The position numbers and the translations under genes were made by a program. A stretch of 64,000 nucleotides of DNA from NCBI RefSeq assembly GCF_001280085.1, contig NZ_LGED01000200.1:124001-188000 (forward strand), written 5' to 3'. Under the pieces are notes generated by a model. The model worked only from the letters and a program-made list of their open reading frames with translations, was not told the DNA's origin and made no database searches. Position 1 is the first letter of the stretch. The number at the start of each line of letters is the position of its first letter. This document shows positions 18,243 through 26,889 of this stretch, one piece after another. Origin of the DNA: Saccharothrix sp. NRRL B-16348. GTDB lineage: Bacteria; Actinomycetota; Actinomycetes; Mycobacteriales; Pseudonocardiaceae.

Positions 18243-18683
18243 GTGACGGGGCACGGGAGTGTGGAGACGGTCAACTGCGCGGGCGGGGCGGACTGCTGCG
18301 CCGGTCCGCTCGGTCTGCTGCCGGAGGTCACGGACGGGGCCGCGGTGCTGGCGAAGTTCTTCCGAGCGCTCGGTGATCCGGCCCGGCTGCGACTGCTGGA
18401 GTTCCTGGTGGCCGGTGAACGGTCGGTCGGCGAATGCGTCCGGCACATCGGTCTGGCCCAGGGTCGGGTGTCGACACATCTGGCGTGTCTGGCCGACTGC
18501 GGTTACGTCGAGGTCCGCAGACAGGGCCGCTTCTCGTATTACCGGGTCGCCGATTCCCGGGTGGTCGACCTGGTGAACCTGGCCCGGGTGCTGGCGGCGG
18601 ACAACGCCGCCGTGCTGGCCGCGTGCCGGCACATCGACGCCGATGCGGTCACCGCCGACTCGGTCGTGCCTGAGTCGCGATAG
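18243..18683 (+). CDS. merR: ArsR-family mercury-responsive repressor
   Basis: 146 residues from a GTG at 18243 (another GTG at 18258 is possible; the transcript may be leaderless). Winged-helix ArsR fold: FFRALGDPARLRLLEFLVAGERSVGECVRHIGLAQGRVSTHLACLADCGYVEVRRQGRFSYYRV. Cysteines at about 12, 18, 19, 65, 82 and 86 supply candidate Hg ligands. Actinobacterial mer operons use ArsR-type rather than MerR-type repressors, and the divergent position with two palindromes fits. The mer symbol follows that usage. Confidence 0.82.
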   Translation: MTGHGSVETVNCAGGADCCAGPLGLLPEVTDGAAVLAKFFRALGDPARLRLLEFLVAGERSVGECVRHIGLAQGRVSTHLACLADCGYVEVRRQGRFSYYRVADSRVVDLVNLARVLAADNAAVLAACRHIDADAVTADSVVPESR

Positions 18684-19004
18684 TCCGTCGCCGTCACCCT
18701 GATGCCGTAGTCGCACTCTCGGAATTCGTACGCTGTGTGACCGGAACGCCTATTCGCAACGTCGGAAACCGTACCCGTCTGCGGGGTTTGTCGTTGATTG
18801 AGTCTGGCGCAGACTGCGCTACTGGGGTGCTCCGTTAGGCGCATCGTGAGCGGATTTCTTTGGGGGGATGCCTTAGGTCTGTCAGTTGACGCTGCGGCAA
18901 TCGCCACGCGAGAGCGCATGTCGCCGGAATGTGAGCTTTATACATCTTGTCGGGCGCACGCTTGATGCGCTGCGACATGGAATGAGAAGGACGAGGACGA
19001 ACTG
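18684..19004. other. Intergenic region before the DUF169 gene
   Basis: About 320 bases with no supported gene on either strand. AT content rises near 18940-18960 (GTGAGCTTTATACATC), compatible with a promoter for the DUF169 gene, but no repeat or operator stood out. Confidence 0.4.
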
Positions 19005-19709
19005 ATGAGTCATCCCGAGCTGGCCACCGCCTTGACCGATCTGCTGTCGCTCGACTTGCCGCCGGTGGCGCTGTCGAAGGTGCAGGAGCGTCCGGAGGGG
19101 GTCGTCGACACCGGCCGTCCGGTGCCGTCCAGCTGCGCGTTGTGGCGGGTGGCGGAGAAGGGCGTGTTCTACGCCGAGGCCGCGGAGCACTTCAACTGTC
19201 CGGTGGGGTCCATGGTGATGGGCTTCGAGATGCCGGAGGAGGTCAACGCCGAGCTGGGTGGGCTGGTGCAGTCGATGTGCGACGCCCAGTACCTGGAGAT
19301 GTCGGAGGTGGCGAAGATCCCGTCGGTGAGCAAGGCGGGCACGGGCGTGGTCTACGGGCCGTTGGCCGACCTGCCGGTCGAGCCGGACGTGGTGCTGCTG
19401 TGGCTCACGCCGGCGCAGGCGATGATCTACAACGAGGCGTCCGGCGCTGCGAACTGGACCGCGGAGGCGGGTCAGGTGTCCGGGCGTCCGGCGTGCTCGG
19501 CGTTGGCGCTGGCGATGGACACCGAGCAGCCGCGCATGGCGCTGGGCTGCATCGGCATGCGGACGTTCACTGGCATCGCGGCCGACCGGATGCTGGCCGT
19601 GCTGCCGGGTGCCAAGGTCGGCGAGTTCGTCGAGGCGCTGAAGGTCACCGTGCAGGCCAACGCCGGCATGAAGGAGTTCTACGAGGGCAAGCTGGCCCAG
19701 TTCGCGTGA
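19005..19709 (+). CDS. DUF169 family protein
   Basis: 234 residues from the ATG at 19005, preceded by a purine-rich stretch. Recognised from the family pattern: N-terminal LDLPPVALSKVQERPEGV, a central Cys-bearing segment (PSSCALWRVAE, then AAEHFNCPVGSMVMGF) and a C-terminal GRPACSALALAMDTEQPRMALGCIGMRT. At least five conserved cysteines suggest metal or cofactor binding, but DUF169 has no settled function. It lies between the mercury genes and the peptide-export operon, both with ArsR regulators, so a place in a metal- or thiol-stress regulon is plausible. Confidence 0.8.
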   Translation: MSHPELATALTDLLSLDLPPVALSKVQERPEGVVDTGRPVPSSCALWRVAEKGVFYAEAAEHFNCPVGSMVMGFEMPEEVNAELGGLVQSMCDAQYLEMSEVAKIPSVSKAGTGVVYGPLADLPVEPDVVLLWLTPAQAMIYNEASGAANWTAEAGQVSGRPACSALALAMDTEQPRMALGCIGMRTFTGIAADRMLAVLPGAKVGEFVEALKVTVQANAGMKEFYEGKLAQFA

Positions 19710-19807
19710 CGGTCTGACGCCGCGCGGTCCCCTGACACCTGGCTCTTGACCAGTCGGCGGTGCTGGGGGATTGCGCGGTCCGCCACTCCGGGCCTACTCT
19801 CGGTCAC

Positions 19808-19848
19808 ATCGACAAAGTTCGATCCGCTGAGGATCGACGGTATTCGAT
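19808..19848. promoter_or_regulatory. Paired ATCGA-N6-TCGAT operators
   Basis: ATCGACAAAGTTCGAT (19808-19823) and ATCGACGGTATTCGAT (19833-19848) are two copies of the same dyad, 25 bp apart, ending about 15 bases before the ArsR start. The size and placement suit autoregulation by the ArsR protein encoded next. Confidence 0.75.
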
Positions 19849-19863
19849 GTGGGGTGGGCGGTC

Positions 19864-20304
19864 GTGACGGTGCCTGGGCGACTCATCGAGCTGGAGATCG
19901 TCGAGACGCGATCCTCGGGCGCGCCGCATTGCAGCGTTCCGCTGACCACGCCGCGGTTGTCCCCCGACCAGGCGCACGACCTGTCGGTGGTGTTCAAGGC
20001 CCTGGCGCACCCGACCCGGGTGCAGTTGATGAACCTGCTGGTGTCCAGTCCTTTCGCGGCCTGCGTCTACGACATCCAGGTCGCCATGGGCATGCCGCAG
20101 TCCACGATCAGTCACCACCTCAAGCAGCTCGTCGGCGCCGGTCTCCTGCACCGCCAACAGCGCGGCAGTTGGGCCTACTACTCGGTTGACCGCGACGCGA
20201 TGCGCCGGTTGGGCACGGTGATCGACCTCGGCGACGCGCCGCCACAGCCCTTGTCGCCGCAGGCGCAGACCGATCCGCCGGCCGAACCGGTCCAGGCCCT
20301 GTGA
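19864..20304 (+). CDS. ArsR-family regulator of the peptide-export operon
   Basis: 146 residues from GTG 19864 (GTG 19849 also possible). Winged helix: VVFKALAHPTRVQLMNLLVSSPFAACVYDIQVAMGMPQSTISHHLKQLVGAGLLHRQQRGSWAYYSV. Cys67 sits where ArsR metal sensors carry the first Cys of ELCVC, but the second is Tyr; His22-Cys23 and the recognition helix histidines could complete a site. Its stop overlaps the ATG of the one-TM gene by one base, so it heads the operon. The inducer is unknown; a metal or thiol-reactive ligand is a guess from the fold and context. Confidence 0.82.
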   Translation: MTVPGRLIELEIVETRSSGAPHCSVPLTTPRLSPDQAHDLSVVFKALAHPTRVQLMNLLVSSPFAACVYDIQVAMGMPQSTISHHLKQLVGAGLLHRQQRGSWAYYSVDRDAMRRLGTVIDLGDAPPQPLSPQAQTDPPAEPVQAL

Positions 20305-20513
20305 TGCCACCGTCCACCCGACCTGCCGCGTCACCCGACACTGCCGGCGGGCTCCTGTTCGGCGACGAAGCCGCGCGGTGGCTGGGAGGCCGGGCCGAGC
20401 AGCTGCTACCCGCGCAGGCGCGTCCCGCTGCCGTGCGCCGGACCTGGCTTGTTCTCGCGGTGGTGCTGCTGACCCTGGCCGGTGTCGCCGTGGCCATCAG
20501 GATGGTGCTGTGA
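20304..20513 (+). CDS. Small single-TM protein in the exporter operon
   Basis: 69 residues. A Pro/Ala-rich, charged N-terminal half is followed by one strong membrane helix (TWLVLAVVLLTLAGVAVAI) ending the protein. It overlaps the ArsR stop and its own stop overlaps the exporter start, so it must be expressed stoichiometrically with both. No family recognised. It may be an accessory subunit of the peptidase-containing exporter or an immunity-type membrane protein. Confidence 0.65.
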   Translation: MPPSTRPAASPDTAGGLLFGDEAARWLGGRAEQLLPAQARPAAVRRTWLVLAVVLLTLAGVAVAIRMVL

Positions 20514-22762
20514 TGGCCGTTGCCGCGCGACTCGGACGGCGCAGGGTGCCGGTGGTGTTGCAGGCAAGCCGCGCAGAGTGCGGCGTCGCGTGCCTGACCA
20601 TGGTGCTCAACCACCACGGTCACACGATCTCGCCGCAGGAGGTGCGGCGGTTGTGCCCGGTCGGCCGTGACGGGATCAGCGCGGGCGTCATGGTCCGAGC
20701 CGCCAAGCAGCTGGGTCTGCGGGCCGGCGGCTACCCGGCGGTCCCGGCCGTCTTCGACCAGGTGCCGCTGCCGGTGATCGCGCACTGGGAGGACGACCAC
20801 TTCGTCGTCGTGGAACGCATCTCCGACCGCGGCGTCGACCTGGTGGACCCCCGGCTCGGACGGCGGCGGCTGTCGCCCGCGGAGTTCGCCGCCGGGCTGG
20901 GCAAGGTCGTGCTCAGCGTCCGACCCGCCGATGGCACGAAGCCCGGCGGCCAACGCGCCGAACCGTTCTGGCGCCGCTACCTGCGGTCGCTGCTCGCGCT
21001 GCCCGGCATCCGCGGGCTGCTGGCGCAGGTGCTGCTGGTGAGCCTGGTCGCGCAGGCGCTCGTGGTCGCGATGCCGCTGGCCACCAAGCTCGTAATCGAC
21101 GAGACGGCCACCCTGCGCGGCTCGTCGCTGATGACCCTGCTCGGCCTGGGCGTGCTGGTCGTGGCCGTCGCGCAACTGGTCACCGGCCTGCTGCGGGCGG
21201 CGTTGCTCGTCGGGTTGCAGGGCAGGCTCGACACCCAGGCCCTGCTCGGGTTCAGCGCGCACCTGCTGCGGCTGCCGATGCGGTTCTTCGAACAACGCAG
21301 CACCGGCGACCTGGTGACCCGGTTCGGCAGCATCGCCATGCTGCGCGAGCTCATGACCGGGCAGACCCTGGGCTCGCTGCTCGACGCCGTGCTCGTGCTG
21401 ACCTACCTCGGCCTGTTGTTCTTCGTCGACCTGACCGTCGCGCTCGCGGTGCTGGCCGTCGCCGTCGCCGTGGTCGTGCTGCTGTGGAGCACGACCCGGG
21501 TGGTGCGCGAACGCATGGCGCTGGACCTGGCCACGCAGTCCGAAGCCCAGGGCTACCTGGTGGAGATGCTCGAAGGCATGAGCACCGTCAAGGCCGCTGC
21601 GGCCGAGGGCCGCGCCATGGGCAGGCTGTCGACCCTGGTGTCCACCTGGACGTCGGTCACCCTGCGCCGCGGCTACCTCGCCTCCACCATCGACGCGGTC
21701 ACCTCGACGTTGCGCTTCGTGACACCGCTGCTGGTGCTGTGGCTGTGCCTGACCCGGGTGCTCGACGGCACCCTGTCACCCGGCACCATGCTCGCGGTCA
21801 CCTGGCTGGCCGCCGCGATCCTCACCCCGCTGGCCTCGGTCGCGGTCAACGGCCAACGCCTGCAACTGGCCGGCGCGCAGCTACAACGCCTCGCCGACGT
21901 GCTCGACACCGCCGCCGAGCCGCGACCCGAGCCCTCCGCAGACGCAGCGCCGCTGCGGTTACGGGGTGCGATCGAACTCGACCGGGTCGGCTTCGGTTAC
22001 GACCCCTACAGCCCCGCGGTCCTGCACGACGTCACCGTCACCATCCACCCCGGTCAACGCGTCGCCGTGGTCGGCTCCACCGGCTCGGGCAAGACCACTT
22101 TCGGCATGCTCCTGCTCGGCCTCTACACGCCCACGGCGGGCACCATCCGCTTCGACGGCCACGACACCGGCATACTCGACCCGCGCACACTACGCGGCCA
22201 GATCGGCGTGGTCTTGCAGGAGCCGTTCGTGTTCAGCGGCACCATCCGCGACAACATCACCCTGCACGACCCGGCGATCACCGACGAGGAGATCGCGCGG
22301 GCCGCGCGACTGGCCGGGCTGCACGACGAGATCACCGGCATGCCCCAGGGCTACGCCACCCGCCTGGCCCAACGCGGCACCGGGCTGTCCGGCGGCCAAC
22401 GCCAACGACTCGCCCTGGCCCGCGCCCTCGTACGCCGACCCGCCGTGCTGCTGCTCGACGAGGCCACCAGCCACCTCGACGCCGTCACCGAGGCCCAAGT
22501 CCACCGCAACCTCGCCGACCAGCGCTGCACCCAGATCGTCATCGCCCACCGGCTCAGCACCGTCCGCGACGCCGACAAGATCCTCGTCCTGCACGACGGA
22601 CGTCTGGTCGAAACCGGCACCCACGACGAACTGCTCACCCGTGACGGGCACTACACCGCGCTGGTCACCGCACAACTCGACCAGCCCACGACCGCACCAC
22701 AAGTGCCCACACCAGCCAACTCCGCGACAGCGGAGACCACCCACGGCAACGGAAGGAGGTGA
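20513..22762 (+). CDS. Peptidase-containing ABC transporter (C39 PCAT)
   Basis: 749 residues from the ATG at 20513. Domain order: C39 cysteine peptidase (residues about 10-145) with the catalytic Cys in QASRAECGVACL, His in AHWEDDHFVVVE and Asp in VDLVDPRLG; six-helix ABC membrane domain (about 160-450); nucleotide-binding domain with Walker A VVGSTGSGKTT, signature LSGGQRQR and Walker B VLLLDEATS. Such proteins cut a leader after a double-Gly site and export the mature peptide. The gene is followed 7 bases later by a double-Gly precursor, its obvious substrate. Confidence 0.93.
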   Translation: MAVAARLGRRRVPVVLQASRAECGVACLTMVLNHHGHTISPQEVRRLCPVGRDGISAGVMVRAAKQLGLRAGGYPAVPAVFDQVPLPVIAHWEDDHFVVVERISDRGVDLVDPRLGRRRLSPAEFAAGLGKVVLSVRPADGTKPGGQRAEPFWRRYLRSLLALPGIRGLLAQVLLVSLVAQALVVAMPLATKLVIDETATLRGSSLMTLLGLGVLVVAVAQLVTGLLRAALLVGLQGRLDTQALLGFSAHLLRLPMRFFEQRSTGDLVTRFGSIAMLRELMTGQTLGSLLDAVLVLTYLGLLFFVDLTVALAVLAVAVAVVVLLWSTTRVVRERMALDLATQSEAQGYLVEMLEGMSTVKAAAAEGRAMGRLSTLVSTWTSVTLRRGYLASTIDAVTSTLRFVTPLLVLWLCLTRVLDGTLSPGTMLAVTWLAAAILTPLASVAVNGQRLQLAGAQLQRLADVLDTAAEPRPEPSADAAPLRLRGAIELDRVGFGYDPYSPAVLHDVTVTIHPGQRVAVVGSTGSGKTTFGMLLLGLYTPTAGTIRFDGHDTGILDPRTLRGQIGVVLQEPFVFSGTIRDNITLHDPAITDEEIARAARLAGLHDEITGMPQGYATRLAQRGTGLSGGQRQRLALARALVRRPAVLLLDEATSHLDAVTEAQVHRNLADQRCTQIVIAHRLSTVRDADKILVLHDGRLVETGTHDELLTRDGHYTALVTAQLDQPTTAPQVPTPANSATAETTHGNGRR

Positions 22763-22769
22763 ACCCACC

Positions 22770-22889
22770 ATGGAGGAGATCCTGGAGCTGACCGACACCG
22801 AGCTCGACACGGTCGTCGGCGGCCAGGGCGACGTCAGCACGTGCGCCGCCACCCCGGACGGCGTCTGCGTGTGCAGCGCCACCGTGTAA
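22770..22889 (+). CDS. Double-glycine precursor peptide with 3-Cys core
   Basis: A 39-residue peptide from the ATG at 22770, with an excellent GGAAGGAGGTGA site. The leader MEEILELTDTELDTVVGG has the acidic helix and ELxxVxGG motif recognised by C39 peptidases. Cleavage after Gly18 leaves a 21-residue core beginning QGDVSTC and ending CVCSATV, with three Cys, two Ser and four Thr. No LanM, radical SAM or other modifying enzyme is nearby, so the product may be an unmodified or metal/disulfide-bonded peptide. Too short for ordinary gene callers. Confidence 0.8.
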   Translation: MEEILELTDTELDTVVGGQGDVSTCAATPDGVCVCSATV

Positions 22890-22923
22890 CCCCGACCAAC
22901 CACTGCAGGTGGTCGAGGCACAA

Positions 22924-22968
22924 CCGGTGGTGAGCGGGCCAGCTTGACCCTAGCCCGCTCACCACCGG
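22924..22968 (+). terminator. Terminator of the peptide operon
   Basis: A perfect 15-bp stem: CCGGTGGTGAGCGGG (22924-22938) with CCCGCTCACCACCGG (22954-22968), 35 bases after the precursor stop. No T-tract. Marks the end of the ArsR-TM-PCAT-peptide operon. Confidence 0.75.
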
Positions 22969-23165
22969 CCCTCACAGGGCCGACCACATCGACCCCGCGC
23001 TCATCCTTGCAGCCACACGCGCCGATCGCAGCCACCCGACAGCCACAGGTTCGCGACGAGCCCTCCGCGGACATCGACCACGGCTCGGAGCTGACCACCG
23101 CACCGTTCCAGCACGAATCACGTTCCGACGGTGTCAGGACCGGTCGGCACCGCGATGACGTCGGG

Positions 23166-24227
23166 ATGGGCGTCGGCCCGTCGGGCCTGGTCGCGGAGAG
23201 CGACTACGCCGCGCTGGACGAGGAGCGGCTGGCACGGGGGCAGCGGATCGCGCCGGAGGGCAACGCCCACCAGTCGGAGCTGTCGCCGAACCGGAAGTTC
23301 ATGATCGGCACCGACGAGGACTTCAGCCCGTACCGCGTCACGGCGAGGATCGACTCCGGCCCGTACGCCGGTCAGGAGTACAACGCCACGTCCGCGGCCT
23401 ACACCAAGCCGATCGACGACACCACGACGATCAGCGGCGGCAGCACGTACGTCGGGCAGGCGTGCGCGGCGCTCCCGCCCGGCACCGGCACGGCCCTGGT
23501 CGAACGCGGCGTGTGCACGTTCCAGGCGAAGCTGGACAACATCATGGCCGCCGGCTACACGGCGGGGATCGTGTTCCAGAACGTCCGGTCGGACTGCCTG
23601 GGCGGGTCCACGATGGCCGCGGAAGGTCCCATCCCGTACGTGTTCGTCGACCGGTACGCGGGCCTGCGGCTGCTGGGCGTGCCCGGTGTGACGGAGGCGA
23701 ACGCGTGCACCACGCCGACGCCCGCGGCCGGCGGCGAGTCGACCACGATCCAGTCCGTCTTCGACGGGTGGGATTACGTGCGCCTGTTCGGCACCGACAT
23801 ACCCAGGTCCGGGACCGGCTCGATCCGGCAGTTCGACACCTACACGGTGCCCGAGGCGCAGGACCCGGCCTACGCGCGCGGGTTCGGTGACCTGTCGGTC
23901 CACGAGGTGGCCATGGACCCGGAGAACAACAAGCTCGCCTACCTGTCGTACTACGCCGCCGGGCTGCGGGTCGTGGAGTACGGGCGCGACGGCATCCGGG
24001 AGGTGGGCGCCTTCATCGACGAGGGAGGCAACAACTTCTGGGGCGTCGAGGTCTGGCGGGACGAGACGGGGGAGCAGTACGTGCTCGCCGGCGACCGCGA
24101 CTTCGGCCTCTACGTCTTCCACTACGACGGCCGATCAGGGGTCCGTCGGGACACCTTGACGACCTATACCCCTAGGGGGTTAACGTATCGACGATTCCGA
24201 GTCAGGTCTGTGGGGGTGCGGACGTGA
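23166..24227 (+). pseudogene. Truncated PA-domain / LVIVD-repeat protein
   Basis: A 350-codon frame matching the C-terminal two thirds of secreted actinobacterial proteins with a protease-associated (PA) domain (TYVGQACAALPPGTGTALVERGVCTF...GYTAGIVFQN) and LVIVD-type repeat strands (DLSVHEVAMDPENNKLAYLSYYAAGLRVVEY). The signal peptide and first repeats are missing: the frame runs back into unrelated sequence from 22944, and the open reading enters unrelated residues after YVFHYDG. It has no credible start or ribosome site. I read it as a gene remnant. Confidence 0.65.
24166..24182. promoter_or_regulatory. CsoR-like operator before the serine hydrolase
   Basis: ATACCCCTAGGGGGTTA is a GC-centred dyad of the type bound by copper-sensing CsoR proteins (ATACCCC...GGGGTAT). 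It lies 42 bases upstream of the hydrolase start, inside the end of the pseudogene. A csoR gene is present at 59.7 kb. Binding is inferred. Confidence 0.45.
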
Positions 24228-25339
24228 GTGTCGACGGGTTCGTCGCGAGCGGGTACGAGAAGGTCAGCCAGGTCTTCACGGATCTGGTCGACGAAGGCCG
24301 GGAGACCGGTGCCAGCTTGTCGGTGTGGGCTGGTGGGCGCGAGGTCGTCCACTTGAACGGTGGCTGGCTGGATGTGGCGCGGAGTCGTCCCTGGCGTGGT
24401 GACACGCTGGTCACCACGTACTCGACGTCCAAGCCGTTCGCCGCGCTCACGGCTCTTGCCGCGGTCGCCAATGGCGCGCTGTCACTGGATGAACCGGTAG
24501 CGACCTACTGGACGGAGTACGCGACCGGTGGCAAGGAGGGCACGACGCTGCGGCAGATCCTGACCCACAGGGCGGGTCTGCCGGCGTTCCCGCGGTCAGC
24601 CGGCGAAGTCGACCTCTTGGACGACATAGGGCTGCGGCGGGTGCTCGCGGAGGCCACGGCGGAATCCGCGCCTGGATCGGTCCTCGCCGAGCACGCGCTG
24701 ACGTACGGTCACCTGATCGACGGTGTACTCCGTGCGGCCACGGGCCGGTCGCTGGGGGAGATCTACGCCGACGTGATCCGCCCAGTGCTGGACATCGACG
24801 CCTGGTTCGGCGTTCCGGAGCGTCACCTGGACCGCGTGGCCGAGCTCGAACTGGGCGTCGACGGCAGCGCCGACGACCTCGTGGCTGAGGTCGCATCCTC
24901 CTACGAACGGGCGCTCGCCATACCCGCGGGTGCGCTGGACCCGGCTCGGCTGAACTCGCCGGACTGGCACCAAGCGGTGTTCGGCGCGAGTGGCCTGCAC
25001 GCCTCGGCGACGGCATTGGCGAAGTTCTACGCAAGCCTCACGGCCGAGGACGGACCGGTCCGTCGGCTGCTGGGGGCGGAACTGCACGCCGAGTACCTGA
25101 CGTCCCAGGTGTGCGGTTACGACGAGGTCGTCGGCACGACGGTCAACTGGACGCTGGGCTTGTTCCGCACGGACTCGTTCATCGGCCTGGGTGGATTCGG
25201 CGGGTCGGCTGCCTGGTGGTCGCTGCGCAACGACCACGCGGTGGGTTACGTGACCCGCCGTCTCCACGATCACTCCCGGATCGCCGAGATCGCCGCAGTG
25301 CTGGGTGACGACATCAACCTCCAGGTCACTTGCCGCTGA
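24224..25339 (+). CDS. Serine hydrolase, beta-lactamase class C / EstB-like
   Basis: 371 residues with no signal peptide, so probably a cytoplasmic esterase rather than a beta-lactamase. The S-x-x-K nucleophile motif is TYSTSKPFAA near residue 67; the Tyr motif is ALTYGHLIDGVLRAATGRS (Y-G-H in place of Y-A-N, common in EstB-type esterases); FGGSAAWWS near the C-terminus occupies the third motif. LTHRAGLPAF is a typical family segment. It starts at GTG 24224 and is convergent with the Gabija genes, whose last stop is 35 bases away. Confidence 0.85.
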   Translation: MSVDGFVASGYEKVSQVFTDLVDEGRETGASLSVWAGGREVVHLNGGWLDVARSRPWRGDTLVTTYSTSKPFAALTALAAVANGALSLDEPVATYWTEYATGGKEGTTLRQILTHRAGLPAFPRSAGEVDLLDDIGLRRVLAEATAESAPGSVLAEHALTYGHLIDGVLRAATGRSLGEIYADVIRPVLDIDAWFGVPERHLDRVAELELGVDGSADDLVAEVASSYERALAIPAGALDPARLNSPDWHQAVFGASGLHASATALAKFYASLTAEDGPVRRLLGAELHAEYLTSQVCGYDEVVGTTVNWTLGLFRTDSFIGLGGFGGSAAWWSLRNDHAVGYVTRRLHDHSRIAEIAAVLGDDINLQVTCR

Positions 25340-25374
25340 GCGAGTCGCCGGTCTACGTCGACTCAGCTCACGCC

Positions 25375-26889
25375 TCATGCGCCGACCAAGACGGTTCGAC
25401 GCCGCGCCCTGGTGCAGGCGACGTAAAGCATCCGGTCGATCTCCTCGGTGTGGAGAAGACCCGTGCGGAGTCGCGCATGCTCCGTCTCGGACAACGCCAC
25501 ACCCACGGTGTCCCACTCTCCACCTTTGGCCTGGTGCGTCGTGAGTCCGAGCACCGGCTGATCATCGCGGGCCAGCCGTGTGGCGAGGGCGGCCAAGCGT
25601 CCGGTGTGGGCAGGGTGAGCACGCCGCAGCGGACGTGGAGAGACGTCCTTGATGATGTCCGCCAACTCTGCGTACGCGCTGTTGACGGACGCGGCCCCGG
25701 TTGCGAGCAGGTCGAGGACTCGTTGGAGCTCACCGTGCAGCTGGTCCGGGATCGCAGGATCCGTAATGGCCAAGGCGAGAAGCGCGTCGGCCAGGTAGGT
25801 GGCCGGCTGGCCGAGTACGGTGCTGGTCATGTGATTCAGGAGGAGGGTGGCGGCGGCCTCCTCGGCGCCACCTTTGAACGACTGGAACGCAAGTGGCAGG
25901 ATCTGATCGCTTGTGGTCCACAGTTGCTTCCACATGACGGCCAAGACGACGTCCACGTCGTTCGCGACAATGGCCTGGCCGATCGTGTCCAGGGTGACGC
26001 CGTGTCCGGCTCGAAGGTCCTCTGCGAGCTTCCGCTGGGACGGGGCACGCCATCGGAAGGATTGGGTCAGCGCAAGGGTGCGAGTGCCCGTGCGGTCCAG
26101 GAGTTCGGGGATCGCTTCAGGGCGTGCGCCGCGAAAGACGTAGAGGGCTTGCCACGGATCCCCGACCAAGGTGATCGACAAGTCGGCTTGCACGGCCAAC
26201 TCGATGATCTTGAGGTCGAGGTCGTTGGCATCGAAGACTTCATCGACGATCAACGCACGAGTCGTTTCTGCCAACCGCGCGCGGACTCGCTCTGCGATGT
26301 CGGTGTCCTCCAAAGCGGCGTCGAGCGCGTCCCGGACGTCCTGATGCGTACAGATGCCTTCCTCGAGACGGCTGTCGATCACTTCAAGCAGTACGCGCGA
26401 AGCCTTGTGGCGCAGCACGCCCACGAACTTGATCTCACCGGAGTCCACGACAACCTCGTATGACTCGTCGGTCCACTCGGCCCGGCCGAAAGCGGTCCAA
26501 CTGTCGACAACGGTGAGTTCCGTGTGTCCGGTCGGCCAACGCAGCAGCCCGCTGTCCAGCAGATCGCGCAACAGGTCGTTCATGATCGTATCCAGCGTCA
26601 CGATGCGATGCGGCCAGCCGAGGGAGGCCGGTCCCCAGATGCGCTTGACCCGTCGCTGCAGGTTCCAGGTGGCCGCACGGGTGAAGCTGACGGCGGTCAC
26701 CGCCCGGTGATCGGTGCGTGCCTCGGGGGCGAATCGCAGCACTCCGAATCGCTGGGCGGCGACCGTCGTCTTGCCTGTACCGGGTCCCGCGTCGATGAAC
26801 AGGCGCTTCTCCGTGCTGGCACCGGCGACGGCCTGCTGGCTGGTGAGGTCGGCCGCCCGCACGTCACTCGTCGCTGGTTCGCGCGTCAC
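25375..26889 (-). CDS. gajB: GajB-like UvrD/Rep-type helicase
   Basis: 504 residues, the usual GajB size. Superfamily 1 motifs: Q/I motif with Walker [16 protein letters not shown] (residue about 31), motif Ia TAVSFTRAA, motif [17 protein letters not shown] (DEvfD in place of DEAQD), motif [17 protein letters not shown], motif [11 protein letters not shown], motif [21 protein letters not shown] and [11 protein letters not shown]. Its start overlaps the stop of the OLD-family gene by four bases. In Gabija, GajB is the nucleotide/DNA-end sensing partner that activates GajA. Confidence 0.85.
   Translation of the reverse strand: MTREPATSDVRAADLTSQQAVAGASTEKRLFIDAGPGTGKTTVAAQRFGVLRFAPEARTDHRAVTAVSFTRAATWNLQRRVKRIWGPASLGWPHRIVTLDTIMNDLLRDLLDSGLLRWPTGHTELTVVDSWTAFGRAEWTDESYEVVVDSGEIKFVGVLRHKASRVLLEVIDSRLEEGICTHQDVRDALDAALEDTDIAERVRARLAETTRALIVDEVFDANDLDLKIIELAVQADLSITLVGDPWQALYVFRGARPEAIPELLDRTGTRTLALTQSFRWRAPSQRKLAEDLRAGHGVTLDTIGQAIVANDVDVVLAVMWKQLWTTSDQILPLAFQSFKGGAEEAAATLLLNHMTSTVLGQPATYLADALLALAITDPAIPDQLHGELQRVLDLLATGAASVNSAYAELADIIKDVSPRPLRRAHPAHTGRLAALATRLARDDQPVLGLTTHQAKGGEWDTVGVALSETEHARLRTGLLHTEEIDRMLYVACTRARRRTVLVGA

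Noticed and set aside
22770-22889. Class II lanthipeptide assignment for the precursor
   Set aside because: The leader fits, but no LanM or other lanthionine synthetase is encoded nearby, so only a double-glycine exported peptide is claimed.
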